DNA of 64,000 bases. Origin: Nocardiopsis eucommiae. GTDB lineage: Bacteria > Actinomycetota > Actinomycetes > Streptosporangiales > Streptosporangiaceae. The stretch covers positions 4,030,001 to 4,094,000 of the forward strand of contig CP074402.1 in the NCBI GenBank assembly GCA_018388625.1, in the 5' to 3' direction. Position 1 is the first letter of the stretch, and the number at the start of each line of letters is the position of its first letter. This document shows positions 40,433 through 50,638 of the stretch, one piece after another. Under the pieces are notes generated by a model. It had not been told where the DNA came from, ran no database searches, and saw only the letters and a program-made list of their open reading frames with translations. The position numbers were made by a program, and so were the translations under genes.

Positions 40433-40486
40433 CGTGAGCGTTCGTGGGGCGTCCGTCCGTACGACGGCACCCCACGAACGCTCACG
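40433..40486. terminator. Terminator between the beta-glucosidase and LacI genes
   Basis: A perfect 17-bp stem (40433-40449 with 40470-40486) and a 20-base loop lie just past the glucosidase stop, so the repressor probably also has its own promoter or depends on read-through. Confidence 0.8.
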
Positions 40487-40502
40487 GTCCACCACCGGTG
40501 GT

Positions 40503-41899
40503 CTACCGCTCGGGGAACCGTCCGGTCCTGGCCAGCTCCGCGTACCAGTGCCCGGTGTCCTTGACCACGCGTTCCTGCGTCTCGTAGTCCACGTGGACGA
40601 TCCCGAACCGGCGGGAGTATCCCCATGCCCACTCGAAATTATCCAGAAGTGACCAGGCGAAGTAACCGCGCAACGGTACCCCGGCGTGGATGGCCTCCCT
40701 CGCGGCCCGCAGGTGGCCCTCGTAGTAGTCGGTGCGGTCGGGGTCGTGGACGGCGCCGTCCTCGCTGACGGTGTCCTCGAACGCGCAGCCGTTCTCGGTC
40801 ACGTACAGGTCGACGCCGCCGCTCTCGCCCGCCAGACGTTGGAGGACGTCGTACAGACCGGTGGGGTCGATCTCCCAGCCCATGTGGGTGACGGGGAGCC
40901 CCTGGGACACGTGGACCTCGTCGGGGCCCGCGCCCAGCCACGCGTCGCCGTCGCCGCTGACCAGGGCGGGGTCGATGCCCTCGGCCGAGCCCGCGACGAA
41001 CTCGGGCGAGTAGTAGTTGACGCCGAGGAAGTCCAGGGGCGTGGAGATCGTCTTGAGGTCGCCGTCCAGCACGAACGAGAAGTCGCTGACGTCCGCGAGG
41101 TCGGCCACCACGTCCGCCGGGTAGGCGCCCTTGAGCAGGGGGTCGGTGAAGATGCGGTTGCGCACCCCGTCCGCGCGGCGCGCGGCCCGGGCGTCGGCGG
41201 CGTTGGCGCCGTGCGGCCGGATGACCGCCTGGTTGTGCGCCAGGCCGACCTTGGAGGGGTGGCCGGTGGAGCGGATCGCCTCGGCCGCCAGACCGTGCCC
41301 GAGCAGCAGGTGGTGGGTCGCGGCCAGGGCGGCGGCGGGGTCCTTTCGGCCCGGGGCGTGGTGGCCGTTCTCGTAGCCGAGGAAGGCGGCGCACCAGGGC
41401 TCGTTGATGGTCATCCAGTGGGTGACCCGGTCACCGAGCGCCTCGGCGACCACCCGTGAGTAGTCGGCGAACCGGTACGCGGTGTCCCGGACGGGCCAGC
41501 CTCCGGCGTCCTCCAGGGGCTGGGGCAGGTCCCAGTGGTACAGGGTGGCCCAGGGTTGGACGCCCGCTTCGAGGAGGCTGTCGACCAGGCGGTCGTAGAA
41601 GTCGAGCCCGGCCTGGTTGACGGGGCCGGTGCCGTCGGGGACGACACGCGGCCAGGCGACCGAGAAGCGGTAGGCGCCGAGGTTGAGCCGTCGCATGAGC
41701 GCGACGTCCTCGGCGTAGCGGTGGTAGTGGTCGTCGGCGGGGTCACCGGTGTCCCCGTTGAGGACCTTGCCGGGGGTCTCGGCGAAGGTGTCCCAGATGC
41801 TGCGGCCTCGGCCGTCGGCGGTGGTGGCGCCCTCGATCTGGAAGGAGGCGGTCGCCGCCCCCAGAGGAAGCCTTCGGGGAAGTCGTTGGGGTTGCTCAC
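40503..41899 (-). CDS. GH1 family beta-glucosidase (one frameshift)
   Basis: About 465 residues from GTG 41899 (VSNPNDFPEGFLWG). One base is lost in a C/G run near 41863, after which FQIEGATTADGRGRSIWDTF continues. The catalytic acid is the Glu in THWMTINEPWCAAFLGYENG; the nucleophile is the Glu in DLYVTENGCAFEDTV. The C-terminal GYFAWSLLDNFEWAWGYSRRFGI segment is the GH1 aglycone/glycone signature. It has no signal peptide, so it would hydrolyse cellobiose or similar glucosides in the cytoplasm. A CelR-type operator lies 39 bases upstream of the start. Confidence 0.93.
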
Positions 41900-41937
41900 T
41901 GCTTCGGTACGCACCTTCCGTGGCGGGTGGACGTCGT

Positions 41938-41951
41938 TGGGAGCGCTCCCA
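41938..41951. promoter_or_regulatory. CelR-type operator TGGGAGCGCTCCCA
   Basis: A perfect 14-bp palindrome, identical to the site established for CelR of Thermobifida fusca, lies 39 bases before the beta-glucosidase start. It is well placed to block transcription when cellobiose is absent. Confidence 0.9.
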
Positions 41952-42035
41952 TTCACCGAAGCAGACGCCCTGTCGCGAGTCAACGGAGTGACGCCTCCCC
42001 GAGATTCAACCGTTACCGTCCGTCCCGTACGGCGG

Positions 42036-42066
42036 AGGGCCCCGGTGGGAGTCCCACCGGGGCCCT
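42036..42066. terminator. Hairpin downstream of metQ
   Basis: Two 15-base arms (42036-42050 with 42052-42066) form a very GC-rich hairpin. It probably terminated metNIQ, but a MITE-like insertion now separates it from the metQ stop. Confidence 0.7.
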
Positions 42067-42088
42067 CGGGGAGAGCGGGAGACCCTAG

Positions 42089-42267
42089 TCCGTGTTTTGT
42101 GGATCATTCCGCGCTCGCGTTGCCAGGCTGCCTCTCGCCGCGCCGATGAAGCTCGGACAGCCAACCCCGGGCTGCCTCTCGCTCCTCGTCTTGCGAGAGA
42201 TGGCCTGGCGGCCGCTCGCATCGATGGCGGCTCCGCCGCCACCGGCGAAAGCATCCACAAACACGGC
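42089..42267. mobile_element. 179-bp MITE-like element at the metQ stop codon
   Basis: Near-identical inverted ends, CCGTGTTTTGTGGAT on the left (42090-42104) and the complement of ATCCACAAACACGG on the right (42253-42266), bound the element. CTAG is duplicated on both flanks (42085-42088 and 42268-42271), within an 11-base repeat CCTAGTCCGTG. The interior encodes no transposase, holds a 13-bp direct repeat (42126-42138 and 42170-42182) and several inverted repeats, and could fold tightly. CTAG/YTAR target duplications and GTGTTT-type ends suggest an IS5-group-derived non-autonomous element; the family is inferred. The right-hand CTAG supplies the metQ stop codon, so the gene is intact. Confidence 0.7.
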
Positions 42268-43121
42268 CTAGTCCGTGCCCGGCCCGACCGGGATGACGAT
42301 CCCCTGCCAGCGCTCCTCCATGAAGTCGCGCACCTCCTGGCTGTGCAGAAGGTCGTTGAGGCGGACCAGGTCCTCGGACCCCACGTCCTCCGAACGCACC
42401 ACCAGTCCGTTGGCGTACGGGTTGTCCTCGGTCTCCTCCCAGGCCAGCGCGTTGGCGGTCTCGGTGAGGTTCGCCTCCAGGGCGTAGTTGCCGTTGACCA
42501 CGGCCGCGTCCACGTCCTGGAGGGAGCGCGGCAGCTGGGCCGCCTCCACCGGGGTGATCGTGACGTCCGACGGGTTGTCCTCGATGTCGGACTCCGTGGC
42601 CTGGCCGTCCGTGTCGTCGGCCAGGGTGATCACGTCCTGCTCGGCGAGCAGGCGCATGGCACGGTCCATGTTCGAGGCGTCGTTGGGCACGGCGATGCTC
42701 GCGCCCTCGGGGAGGTCGTCGAGGTCCGTGAGGCTCTCGGAGTACAGGCCGAAGGCCTCCAGGTGCACGTCGGCCACGTAGGACAGGTCCGTGTCCGGAT
42801 TGCCCTCCAGGTACTCCTCGAGGAAGGGCACCGTCTGGTAGTAGTTCGCGTCGAGCTCGCCCTCGGCCAGGGCCGCGTTCGGCTGGTTGTAGTCGGTGTA
42901 CTCGACGACTTCGATCGCCAGTCCGGCGTCGGCCGCCAGCTCGTCGTTGACGAACTCCAGGATCTCCGCGTGCGGCAGCGGGGTGGCGCCGACCCGCAGG
43001 GTCACGACGCCCTCCTCCCCGCCGTCGTCGGCCGCCCGCTCGCTGGGGCTCCCGCACCCCGCCAGGAGGACCGCCGCGGCGCCGGCCACGGCGACCCCCG
43101 AAGCACGTTCGTCCCTGTCAT
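42268..43121 (-). CDS. metQ: Methionine ABC transporter substrate-binding lipoprotein MetQ (one frameshift)
   Basis: About 284 residues from ATG 43121. A base is lost in a G run near 43097; repaired, the leader is MTGTNVLRGVAVAGAAAVLL followed by AGCGSP, a lipobox with the lipidated Cys. The NlpA-type fold follows: VTLRVGATPLPHAEILEFVN, DYNQPNAALAEGELDANYYQ, ASIAVPNDASNMDRAMRLLA and DVDAAVVNGNYALEANLTET. It binds methionine outside the cell for MetI/MetN. Third gene of metN-metI-metQ. The stop codon TAG lies inside the target-site duplication of the adjacent insertion element. Confidence 0.93.
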
Positions 43122-43188
43122 CGCTGTCTCCTTGCGGTCGGTTCCGGTCAACTCTGGAGGGGGCGAGGGGTGTGTCGGGGGGCGGGGG

Positions 43189-43919
43189 TCAGCGCCGGGA
43201 CAGCCTGCGCACAAGCAGGTCACCCAGGCTCTGCGCGACCTGCACGATGACGATCAGCAGGATCACGGTGGCCCACAGGTAGTGGTCGTTGAAGCGCTGG
43301 TAGCCCTCGCGGATGGCGAGGTCGCCCAGGCCTCCGCCGCCGATGGCACCGGCCATCGCGGAGTACGAGATGAGCGTGACCACGGTCATCACCAGACCCG
43401 CGATCAGGCCGGGCATGGCCTCGGGCAGCATCACCTTGCCCACGATCGTGAACTTGCGGGTGCCCATCGCGTGCGCGGCCTCGATCACCCCGCGGTCCAC
43501 CTCGCGCAGGGAGGTCTCCACCAGGCGGGCGAAGAACGGGATGGCGCCGATGCTCAGCGGGACGATCGCGGCCGTGGGGCCCAGGGTCGTGCCGACCAGG
43601 AAGCGGGTGAGTGACAGCACCGCCACCATGAGGACGATGAAGGGCAGGGAACGGCCGACGTTGACGATCGCGCTGAGCACGGCGCGCACCGCGGGGCCGG
43701 AACGAGGCCGCCCCGGTCGGTGGCGACCAGCAGCACGCCCAGCGGCAGGCCGACCAGGACGCTGAAGACGGTCGCCCACCACACCATGTAGATGGTGTCC
43801 TGGGTGCCGAGCCACAGGCTGGGCCACATGTCGGGCCAGTCGGCGACGAAGTCGGTGATGGCGGTGAGGGCGTTCCCCTCCTGCGCGAGGACGAGGACGT
43901 CGGCGGGGTTGATGGTCAC
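43189..43919 (-). CDS. metI: Methionine ABC transporter permease MetI (one frameshift)
   Basis: About 243 residues. The GTG start overlaps the metN stop by four bases (GTGA). Membrane segments include TIYMVWWATVFSVLVGLPLG, LPFIVLMVAVLSLTRFLVG and YLWATVILLIVIVQVAQSLG. The ABC coupling loop is EAAHAMGTRKFTIVGKVMLP, the EAA motif. A base is lost near 43700. The family's usual five membrane helices are accounted for. Confidence 0.92.
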
Positions 43920-44881
43920 TTTCCGGCCTCCTCGACCAGCAGGCCGTGCTCGGACAGGTAGCTGAGCGCCTCACGGCGGCGCTCCCCGCGCATGTCGACG
44001 CTGAGACGTCCCACCGACTGTCCGGCGACCTGCTCCACACCGCCGCCGAGGATGTTCACGTCCACGTCGAAGCGGCGGGTGAGTTCGGACATGAAGGGCT
44101 CGTCGAAGGAGCGCGGGTAGGTGATGACCACGCTCTCGGGGCCGCCGTTGTCCGGCAGGGGAAGAGGGAGCGCGCCAGCAGGGACCCCGGGGTGCCGATG
44201 AGGTCCAGTACGCGGCCGGACTCGAGGAACGCGCCGTCCTCCATGATCGCGGCGGAGTCGCAGATCCGCTTGATCACGTCCATCTCGTGGGTGATCAGCA
44301 GGATGGTCAGGCCCAGCTCGTCGCGCAGGCGGCGCAGCAGGGACAGGATCGAGTCGGTGGTGGCCGGGTCCAGGGCGGAGGTGGCCTCGTCGCTCAGCAG
44401 GACGTGGGGGTCGGAGGCCAGGGCGCGGGCGATGCCCACGCGCTGCTTCTGCCCGCCCGAGAGCTGGGAGGGGTAGGCGCGCGCCTTGTCGCCCAGGCCC
44501 ACCAGCTCCAGGAGCTCACCCACCCGGGTGGCACGCTTGGCGCGGGAGACCCCGGCGACCTCCAGGGGAAGCCGACGTTGCCCGCGACCGTACGGGAGGA
44601 GAGCAGGGCGAAGTGCTGGTGCACCATGCCGATCCCCCGCCGGGCCGCGCGCAGACGGGCACCGCGCAGGGAGGTGAGTTCCTCCTCCCCACGCGCACGC
44701 TGCCGCTGTCGGGGCGTTCCAACAGGTTCACCGAGCGCAGGAGGGTGCTCTTTCCGGCACCGCTCTGGCCCACGACCCCGAAGATCTCGCCGGACTCGAC
44801 ATGCAGGTCCACCCCGTTGAGGGCGTGCACCTGGCGTTTCTTCAACCTGTAGGTCTTGTGTAGACCCACTGCGTCAATCAC
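43916..44881 (-). CDS. metN: Methionine ABC transporter ATPase MetN (three frameshifts)
   Basis: About 322 residues from GTG 44881: [20 protein letters not shown], Walker [21 protein letters not shown], a [21 protein letters not shown]-loop, signature [20 protein letters not shown], Walker [21 protein letters not shown] and the switch His in LLITHEMDV. The C-terminal ACT-like NIL domain ([20 protein letters not shown]) is the methionine-sensing regulatory domain of MetN. Bases are lost near 44685, 44570 and 44160. First gene of the operon. Confidence 0.93.
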
Positions 44882-45509
44882 GGTTTTCCCATCGACGTCT
44901 GGCGGTGGTGTCCCTGAGGCCGCTCGCGGACACGGGAGCGCACTGGACTCAGCGTGGGGTTGACGCCCACACCCGAGCGTACGAAGCGCTCACCTGGCGG
45001 GCGGCGGCGACGCGCCGGTACGTCCGGCGGCCGCGGGAGCGTGGAGGACGGCCCCGGGGAGGCGGCTCCGGCGCGGGGCGCCGGGCGCGGCTCGGTGGCG
45101 GAGGTGGCTAACGGGGCATGCGACAGCGGCCGCCGGGCAGCGGAACGCACCGCCGGGTGGTGTCCGCCATGGGGACGGGGGTCGCTTTGCCGTGCTCAGG
45201 AGCCTTCACGGCACCAACTCAACCATGCCCGGCCGGGTTGGTTCAGCAAAACACTTGGCCTGAATATGGTTATTTACGACACATCGAGGCTTTTGTTGGA
45301 GTGACGTCCGATCCACTCCCACCCGAAGGTCCTCGTGAGTGCCTACACTCATTACCGTCCCGTGACTCTCCCTTGGCGCACACGCGCCGTGAGCACCGAG
45401 GGCCGCCGCAGCCCCACGGCCGCCGCGCCCGCCCGGGAACGACGAGCAGACGTACCCACAGCGCCCCGTGCCCGCAGGGGGACGCGCGTGGGCCCGAGGA
45501 GCGACCACC
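44882..45509. other. Divergent intergenic region upstream of metN and the 45510 gene
   Basis: These 628 bases contain no recognised gene. The stretch 45230-45300 is distinctly AT-rich and probably holds promoters. On the minus strand the metN leader can form hairpins (for example GCCGTG/CACGGC around 45189-45210), but I do not see the core of any SAM riboswitch class. An unusual RNA leader cannot be excluded. Confidence 0.45.
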
Positions 45510-46657
45510 GTGCAGTTCGAGGACTTCGAGGACACAGCGCAGACCGCAGACACAGTGCGCCCCACCGGCGCGGTGGGGTTCGGCCGTCCACGGCCCACCG
45601 GCGACGAGCACGCCGACTTCTGGGCGCCCGACCCCCGGCCCGCAGCCGGGCCGAGGCCTTCGCCGACCTCGCGGAGGGCGCACGCGCGCTGTCCGCCGTG
45701 GCGGGGTCCCGTCTGTCCCGCCTCCTGCCCTCCCGTGGTGTCCGGGTCACCGCGCTGTCCCTCTCCCTGTGCGCCGCCACGGCCGTGGTCGCCCTGCCCG
45801 CCTCCGCCGCCCCGACCCCGCCACGGGAGCCGGAGAGCATGAGCGACCTCAAGTCCCGGGCCGAGACCCTCACCGAGGAGTACGAGGGCGAGCTGCGCGA
45901 CATGGAGGCGGTGATGGAGGAGGCCGAACGGGCCGAGGGCCGCGCCGAGGCCACCCGTGAGGAGGTGAGCGAGGCCCGTGACCAGGTGGTCTCCCTGGCC
46001 GTGGCCACCTACACCAGCAGCGGGATCGACCCGTCCATGTCGCTGTTCGTGGAGGCGGAGCCGGACGAGGTCATCGACCGTGCCGTGGTGATCGACTACC
46101 TGACCACCACCAACCAGGAGAAGATCGACCACCTGAACCAGGCGCTCTCCCGTGACGAGGTGGCCCAGGAGAACGCCCAGGAGCGCCTGGACGCGGCCTC
46201 GGACGACCTCACCGAACTGGAGGACCGCCGGTCGGAGGTGCACGTCCTGATCGCGGACCACCCGAGCCAGCCCATGCAGCCGCACAACAGCATCACCCCG
46301 CGCACCGAGCAGATGCGGGACCTGGTGATCGAGAAGTTCGGGCGCGGGGACGACGTGGGCGGGGTCGGGTGCTACCGGCCGGACGGCGGCTTCGTGGTCG
46401 GTGAGCACCCCAAGGGCCGGGCCTGCGACTTCATGCTCGACCCGAACGGCGGCATGCCCAGCGAGGAGGAGATCGAACGCGGCTGGGAGATCTCGGAGTG
46501 GGCCATGGAGAACGCCGACGACCTGGGGATCATGTACGTCATCTACCGCCAGCAGATCTGGGACGTGCGACGCGGTGACGAGGGCTGGCGGGCGATGTCC
46601 GACCGGGGCAACATGACCGAGAACCACTTCGACCACGTGCACATCTCGATGTTCTGA
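45510..46657 (+). CDS. Secreted coiled-coil cell-wall protein with VldE/ARB-07466-like C-terminal domain (one frameshift)
   Basis: About 382 residues from GTG 45510, with GAGGAG eight bases upstream. After a 60-residue acidic lead and a base lost near 45643, a membrane segment or signal (RVTALSLSLCAATAVVALPA then SAAP) is followed by a 120-residue coiled coil (DLKSRAETLTEEYEGELRDM onward). A C-terminal domain follows: EQMRDLVIEKFGRGDDVGGV, HPKGRACDFMLDPNGGMPSE, MYVIYRQQIWDVRRGDEGWR and HFDHVHISMF. HPKGRACDF and FDHVHISMF correspond to the H-x6-D and H-x-H zinc motifs of M15-like/DD-peptidase folds. A peptidoglycan hydrolase role is likely; it parallels the M15 protein at 36950. Confidence 0.8.
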
Positions 46658-47248
46658 CGCTGGTCGGCCGGTGGGGCGCGTGCTCCCACTGGCCACTTCC
46701 GGCCATGGGCGCCTCACCAAGCACACCGGCGGGGCGCCCGGAACGGTCACGCAGGTCGCCGGTGGTTTCCGCGCCCACGCCTGACGGGACCAATCCGACA
46801 CGCCCCATACCCGAGTTCCGATCGCTCTGTCCATGGGTGGACATCACGATCAAGTCACGCAAATGACGAGCTGGTGTGTCAGAAGCACGAAACGATGACG
46901 ATTCACCCTCCTACCCCAGGTCCGGCCTGCCGCGTTGACACCGGTCAGGGCTAAGATGCAAGGCGTCCCGACCCTGACCTGCGGGGAACCGACCCGCTGG
47001 CTCCACACGCGGCGGTCGGCGCCCCGTCGGAACCGGGGACCTCCTCACGACACGGGGAACTCCCGCCCACGCCCGTCCGCTCTCGCCCGCGGTCACGGCG
47101 TACGAGGCGGGCCCACCTCCCCACGGTTCCCCGTGCTGTCATCCACCCGGCGATCAGCCGGTGGCCACCACGGGAACTCGTGAGAACCCACGGGCGCGAA
47201 CGCGCGCCTCACACAAGACGGTCACCACATCACCGGGCGAGGGGAGCC
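46658..47248. other. Intergenic region with terminator and upstream region of the 47249 gene
   Basis: No gene is supported in 591 bases. A 10-bp hairpin with one G-T pair (46666-46675 with 46685-46694) ends the preceding gene. AT-richer sequence lies at 46790-46910. TTGACA at 46935 and TAAGAT at 46952 are only 11 bases apart, too close for one sigma70 promoter. A GGGGAG ribosome site precedes the ATG at 47249. Confidence 0.5.
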
Positions 47249-48279
47249 ATGAGCGAAAACGGACCTTACAACCAGCCGCCGCAGAATCCTTACGGTGGCG
47301 GGGACGGCACCGGAGGACAGCCGCCCTACGGCCCGCCGCAGGGGAACCCCTACGGTGACGCCGCCACCGGCGGTCAGCCCGGCTACGGCCAGGGCCCCTA
47401 CCCGGGCGCACCCGGCCCCGACCAGGGCATGTACGCGGGCGGCCAGCCGCCCTACGGCCCCGGCCCCGGCGGTCCCGTCGGCCCGGTGGGCCCCGGTGGG
47501 TACCCGCCCGCGCAGCCGCCCCAGGGCGGCGGGGGCAGCAAGGCCGGGACCTGGGTGGTCATCGGCGGCTTCGGGATCATCATCGTCCTCGTGATCGCCG
47601 TGGTCGTCATGCTCGTCACCAACGGCAACGACGGCGGGGAGATCGCCTCCGGTCCCGACGAGTCCTCCGAGGTCGTGGAGGAGGAGCCCGCGGAGGAGGA
47701 GCCGGCCGAGGAGGAGACCCCCGCCTCGAACGGCACCCTCGGCGACCCGCCCCACGCCCTGCCCACCGAGCCCTGCGAGGCCTTCACCGACCAGGTACAG
47801 ACGGACTTCGTCCTCCGCGACAGCGGCAGCAAGTACGTCTCCGACAACACGTCGAGCTGCTCCAACCTCGGTGACCTCCCGGACAGCAGTCCCACCGAGG
47901 GCTTCGGCTCGCTGGAGGTGGGCTTCAAGCTGCCCTACAGCGCCAGCGACTCCCCGGAGGCCGCCTCCGAGGACATCGAGTACACGCTGGAGCGCGTCCG
48001 TGGCGGCGCCGAGTCGGACCGCTACGACGCCGACGACGTCGAGGTGGACGAGGAGTTGGAGATCGGGAGCGAGGCGTACCTGGTCATCACCAAGACCGAC
48101 CTGCTCGGGGACAAGCTTCCCGAGGCCAGCCTGCTGCTGCGTCAGGACAACCTGATCATCTCGGTGACCTACTACCTCGACACCACCTCGGGTGATCACG
48201 AGGACCTCGCCCTGCCGGACAACACCCAGGACATCATGGTCAACGCCGCCAACGAGGCGCTGGCCATCGTCGGGGCTGA
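47249..48279 (+). CDS. Membrane-anchored envelope protein with Gly/Pro/Tyr-rich N-terminus (C-terminal frameshift)
   Basis: About 343 residues. The cytoplasmic first 110 residues are low-complexity PYG/QPP repeats (PPQNPYGGGDGTGGQPPYGP and alike). Then come one membrane segment, TWVVIGGFGIIIVLVIAVVV, a Glu-rich linker (EEEPAEEEPAEEE) and an extracellular domain with two cysteines (LPTEPCEAFTDQVQTDFVLR, SDNTSSCSNLGDLP). The domain layout resembles DUF3558-type sensors of actinomycetes, but the match is weak. Without a base lost near 48273 the frame runs past a terminator into antisense metE; adding one G gives a TGA at 48277. Function unknown. Confidence 0.75.
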
Positions 48280-48311
48280 CCCGTGCGGGCCGTGTGTCGG
48301 CCCGGGCACCG

Positions 48312-48340
48312 AAGGGGCCGCGGCATCGCCGCGGCCCCTT
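48312..48340. terminator. Bidirectional terminator between the 47249 gene and metE
   Basis: A perfect 13-bp stem AAGGGGCCGCGGC (48312-48324) with its complement at 48328-48340 and an ATC loop lies between convergent genes. Confidence 0.85.
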
Positions 48341-48361
48341 CCTCGTGTTCCGCCCCCGTCG

Positions 48362-50638
48362 TCAGGCGAGGTCGGCGCGGACCCGGCGGGCCGCCTCGAC
48401 CATGTTGCGCAGCGCCTGCTCGGCCTCCGCGTAGCCACGGGTCTTCAGGCCGCAGTCCGGGTTGACCCAGAGGTTCCCGGCGTCCACGTGCGTCGCCGCC
48501 AGCCGCAGTGAGGCCTCGATCTCCTCGACCGAGGGCACCCGGGGCGAGTGGATGTCGTACACGCCGGGTCCGATGCCCCGCTTGTAGCCGCGCGCGCCCA
48601 GGGCCTCCACGAGCTCCATGCGCGAGCGGGCCGCCTCGACGCTGGTGACGTCGGCGTCCAGCGCCTCGATGCCGCCGACGATCTGGTTGAACTCCGAGTA
48701 GCACATGTGCGTGTGGATGGTGGTGCTCGCCGCCACCCCGGACGTCGCCAGGCGGAAGGAGTTCACCGCCCAGTCCAGGTAGGCCTGGCGCTGCTCCTCG
48801 CGCAGGGGCAGCAGCTCACGCAGGGCCGCCTCGTCCACCTGGATGTGACGGATGCCCGCGCGCTCCAGGTCCGCGACCTCGTCCCGCAGGGCCAGACCCA
48901 CCTGGCGGGCGGTCTCGCCGAGCGGCTGGTCGGTACGGACGAACGACCAGGCGAGCATGGTGACGGGGCCGGTCAGCATGCCCTTGACCGGCTTGTCGGT
49001 GCGCGACTGGGCGTAGGTGATCCACTCGACCGTCATCGGCTCGGGGCGCGAGACGTCACCGAACAGGATCGGCGGGCGCACGCAGCGCGAACCGTAGGAC
49101 TGCACCCACCCGCGCTCGGTGGTGGCGTAGCCCTCCAGCTGCTCGGCGAAGTACTGCACCATGTCGTTGCGCTCGGGCTCGCCGTGGACGAGGACGTCCA
49201 GGCCGATCTCCTCCTGGAGCGCGATGACGCGGTCGATCTCCGAGCGCAGGGTCCGCTCGTACTCCTCGGTGGACAGCTCGCCCCTGCGGTGCGCGGCGCG
49301 GGCACGGCGCAGCTCGGGAGTCTGCGGGAAGGAGCCGATGGTGGTCGTGGTGAGGGTGACGTCGGTGGGAGCGCCACGGTCCTCGGGCCGCTCGTAGGCG
49401 TCCTGCCCCAGGGCGTCCAGGCGGGCGCGCACACGGGCGTCGGTGAACGACGGGTTGCCGGTGGCGGCCGCGTCGAAGGCGGCGTCCTCGCCCTCGGTGA
49501 GGACACGGCCGAGCAGGGCCACCTCCTCGGCCTTCTGCTTGGCGAAGGCCAGCGCGGCACGCAGCTCGGGGGCGAGCGAGGTCTCCGCGTCGAGGTCGAT
49601 CGGCACGTGCAGCAGCGAGCAAGAGGTGCTCACGGTCAGCTCGTCGGTGAGGGCGAGCAGCGTGCCCAGCTCCGCCACGGCGGCGGGCAGGTCCGTCCGC
49701 CACACGTTGCGGCCGTCGACGACGCCCGCGACCAGGCGGGTGGAGCCGAGGCCGGAGACCGCGGCGAGGTCCTCGACGCCCTCGGCGTCGGTGACCAGGT
49801 CGAGGCCGACCGCCTCCACCGGGGAGTCCTTGAGGACCCGCAGGGCGGCGGCGCCGATGGAGCCGAAGTAGGTGGAGACCAGGAGGGAGGGGCGGTCGGT
49901 GAGGGCACCCAGGCGCTGGTAGACGCGCTCCAGGTGACCGACGGCCGAGCGGCCGTCGTCCGTGGCCAGGATCGGCTCGTCGAGCTGGACCTCGGTGGCG
50001 CCGGCGGCCCTGAGGTCGGACAGCAGGCGGGCGTAGGCGTCCAGGAGCTGGTCGAGGAGCTCGATCGGCTCCCAGCCCTCGGGGGCGTCGTCGGCCGCCT
50101 TGGCCAGCAGGAGGAAGGTCAGCGGACCGACCAGCACGGGGCGGGTCCGGAACCCGGCCTCGGAGGCCTCGCGGAACTCGGTGACGGGCTTGTCACCGAC
50201 CAGGCGCGGCCGGGTGCTCGGGGAGAGCTCGGGGACGAGGTAGTGGTAGTTGGTGTCGAACCACTTGGTCATCTCCAGGGGCGGAGCGCCCTGCTCGCCC
50301 CGGGCGAGCGCGAAGTAGCGGCGCAGCTGCTCGTCCCGGTCCCCGGCCTGGGCCGGGGAGGGGAAGCGGGAGGGCACGAGGTCGAACAGGACCGCCGTGT
50401 CCAGCACCTGGTCGTAGAAGGAGAAGGTGTTGGACGGCAGGTCGTCCACGCCCGCCTCCCGCAGCTGGGCGTAGACGCCCAGGCGGAGTTCGGAGGCGAC
50501 GGCGTCGAGTTCGGCGGCGGTGGTGCCGCCCTTCCAGTAGGACTCGCTGGCGCGCTTGAGTTCGCGGTCGGGGCCGATGCGCGGATAACCGTGCACGGTG
50601 GAACGCACGGACGGCCGGGCGGCCGGGGTGCTGGGCAT
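48362..50638 (-). CDS. metE: Cobalamin-independent methionine synthase
   Basis: An intact 758-residue enzyme. The N-terminal half begins STVHGYPRIGPDRELKRASE; the C-terminal half carries TTTTIGSFPQTPELRRARAA, LVHGEPERNDMVQYFAEQLE and YGSRCVRPPILFGDVSRPEP. Zinc ligands are in IHTHMCYSEF (His, Cys) and NPDCGLKTRGYAE (Cys), with a Glu between. It transfers the methyl of 5-methyltetrahydrofolate polyglutamate to homocysteine. A cobalamin riboswitch in the leader should shut it off when B12 is available for MetH, which is not in this window. Confidence 0.97.
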   Translation of the reverse strand: MPSTPAARPSVRSTVHGYPRIGPDRELKRASESYWKGGTTAAELDAVASELRLGVYAQLREAGVDDLPSNTFSFYDQVLDTAVLFDLVPSRFPSPAQAGDRDEQLRRYFALARGEQGAPPLEMTKWFDTNYHYLVPELSPSTRPRLVGDKPVTEFREASEAGFRTRPVLVGPLTFLLLAKAADDAPEGWEPIELLDQLLDAYARLLSDLRAAGATEVQLDEPILATDDGRSAVGHLERVYQRLGALTDRPSLLVSTYFGSIGAAALRVLKDSPVEAVGLDLVTDAEGVEDLAAVSGLGSTRLVAGVVDGRNVWRTDLPAAVAELGTLLALTDELTVSTSCSLLHVPIDLDAETSLAPELRAALAFAKQKAEEVALLGRVLTEGEDAAFDAAATGNPSFTDARVRARLDALGQDAYERPEDRGAPTDVTLTTTTIGSFPQTPELRRARAAHRRGELSTEEYERTLRSEIDRVIALQEEIGLDVLVHGEPERNDMVQYFAEQLEGYATTERGWVQSYGSRCVRPPILFGDVSRPEPMTVEWITYAQSRTDKPVKGMLTGPVTMLAWSFVRTDQPLGETARQVGLALRDEVADLERAGIRHIQVDEAALRELLPLREEQRQAYLDWAVNSFRLATSGVAASTTIHTHMCYSEFNQIVGGIEALDADVTSVEAARSRMELVEALGARGYKRGIGPGVYDIHSPRVPSVEEIEASLRLAATHVDAGNLWVNPDCGLKTRGYAEAEQALRNMVEAARRVRADLA

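Noticed and set aside
44882..45300. SAM riboswitch upstream of metN
   Set aside because: I read the leader for SAM-I, SAM-II and SAM-IV cores; hairpins exist but the conserved GGCAACC-type core is absent.
45000..45509. Cyclic-di-AMP (ydaO) riboswitch before the secreted cell-wall gene
   Set aside because: Such switches often precede actinobacterial wall hydrolases, but the conserved motifs are not found here.
46935..46957. Sigma70 promoter TTGACA...TAAGAT
   Set aside because: The hexamers are only 11 bases apart, too close for a functional pair.
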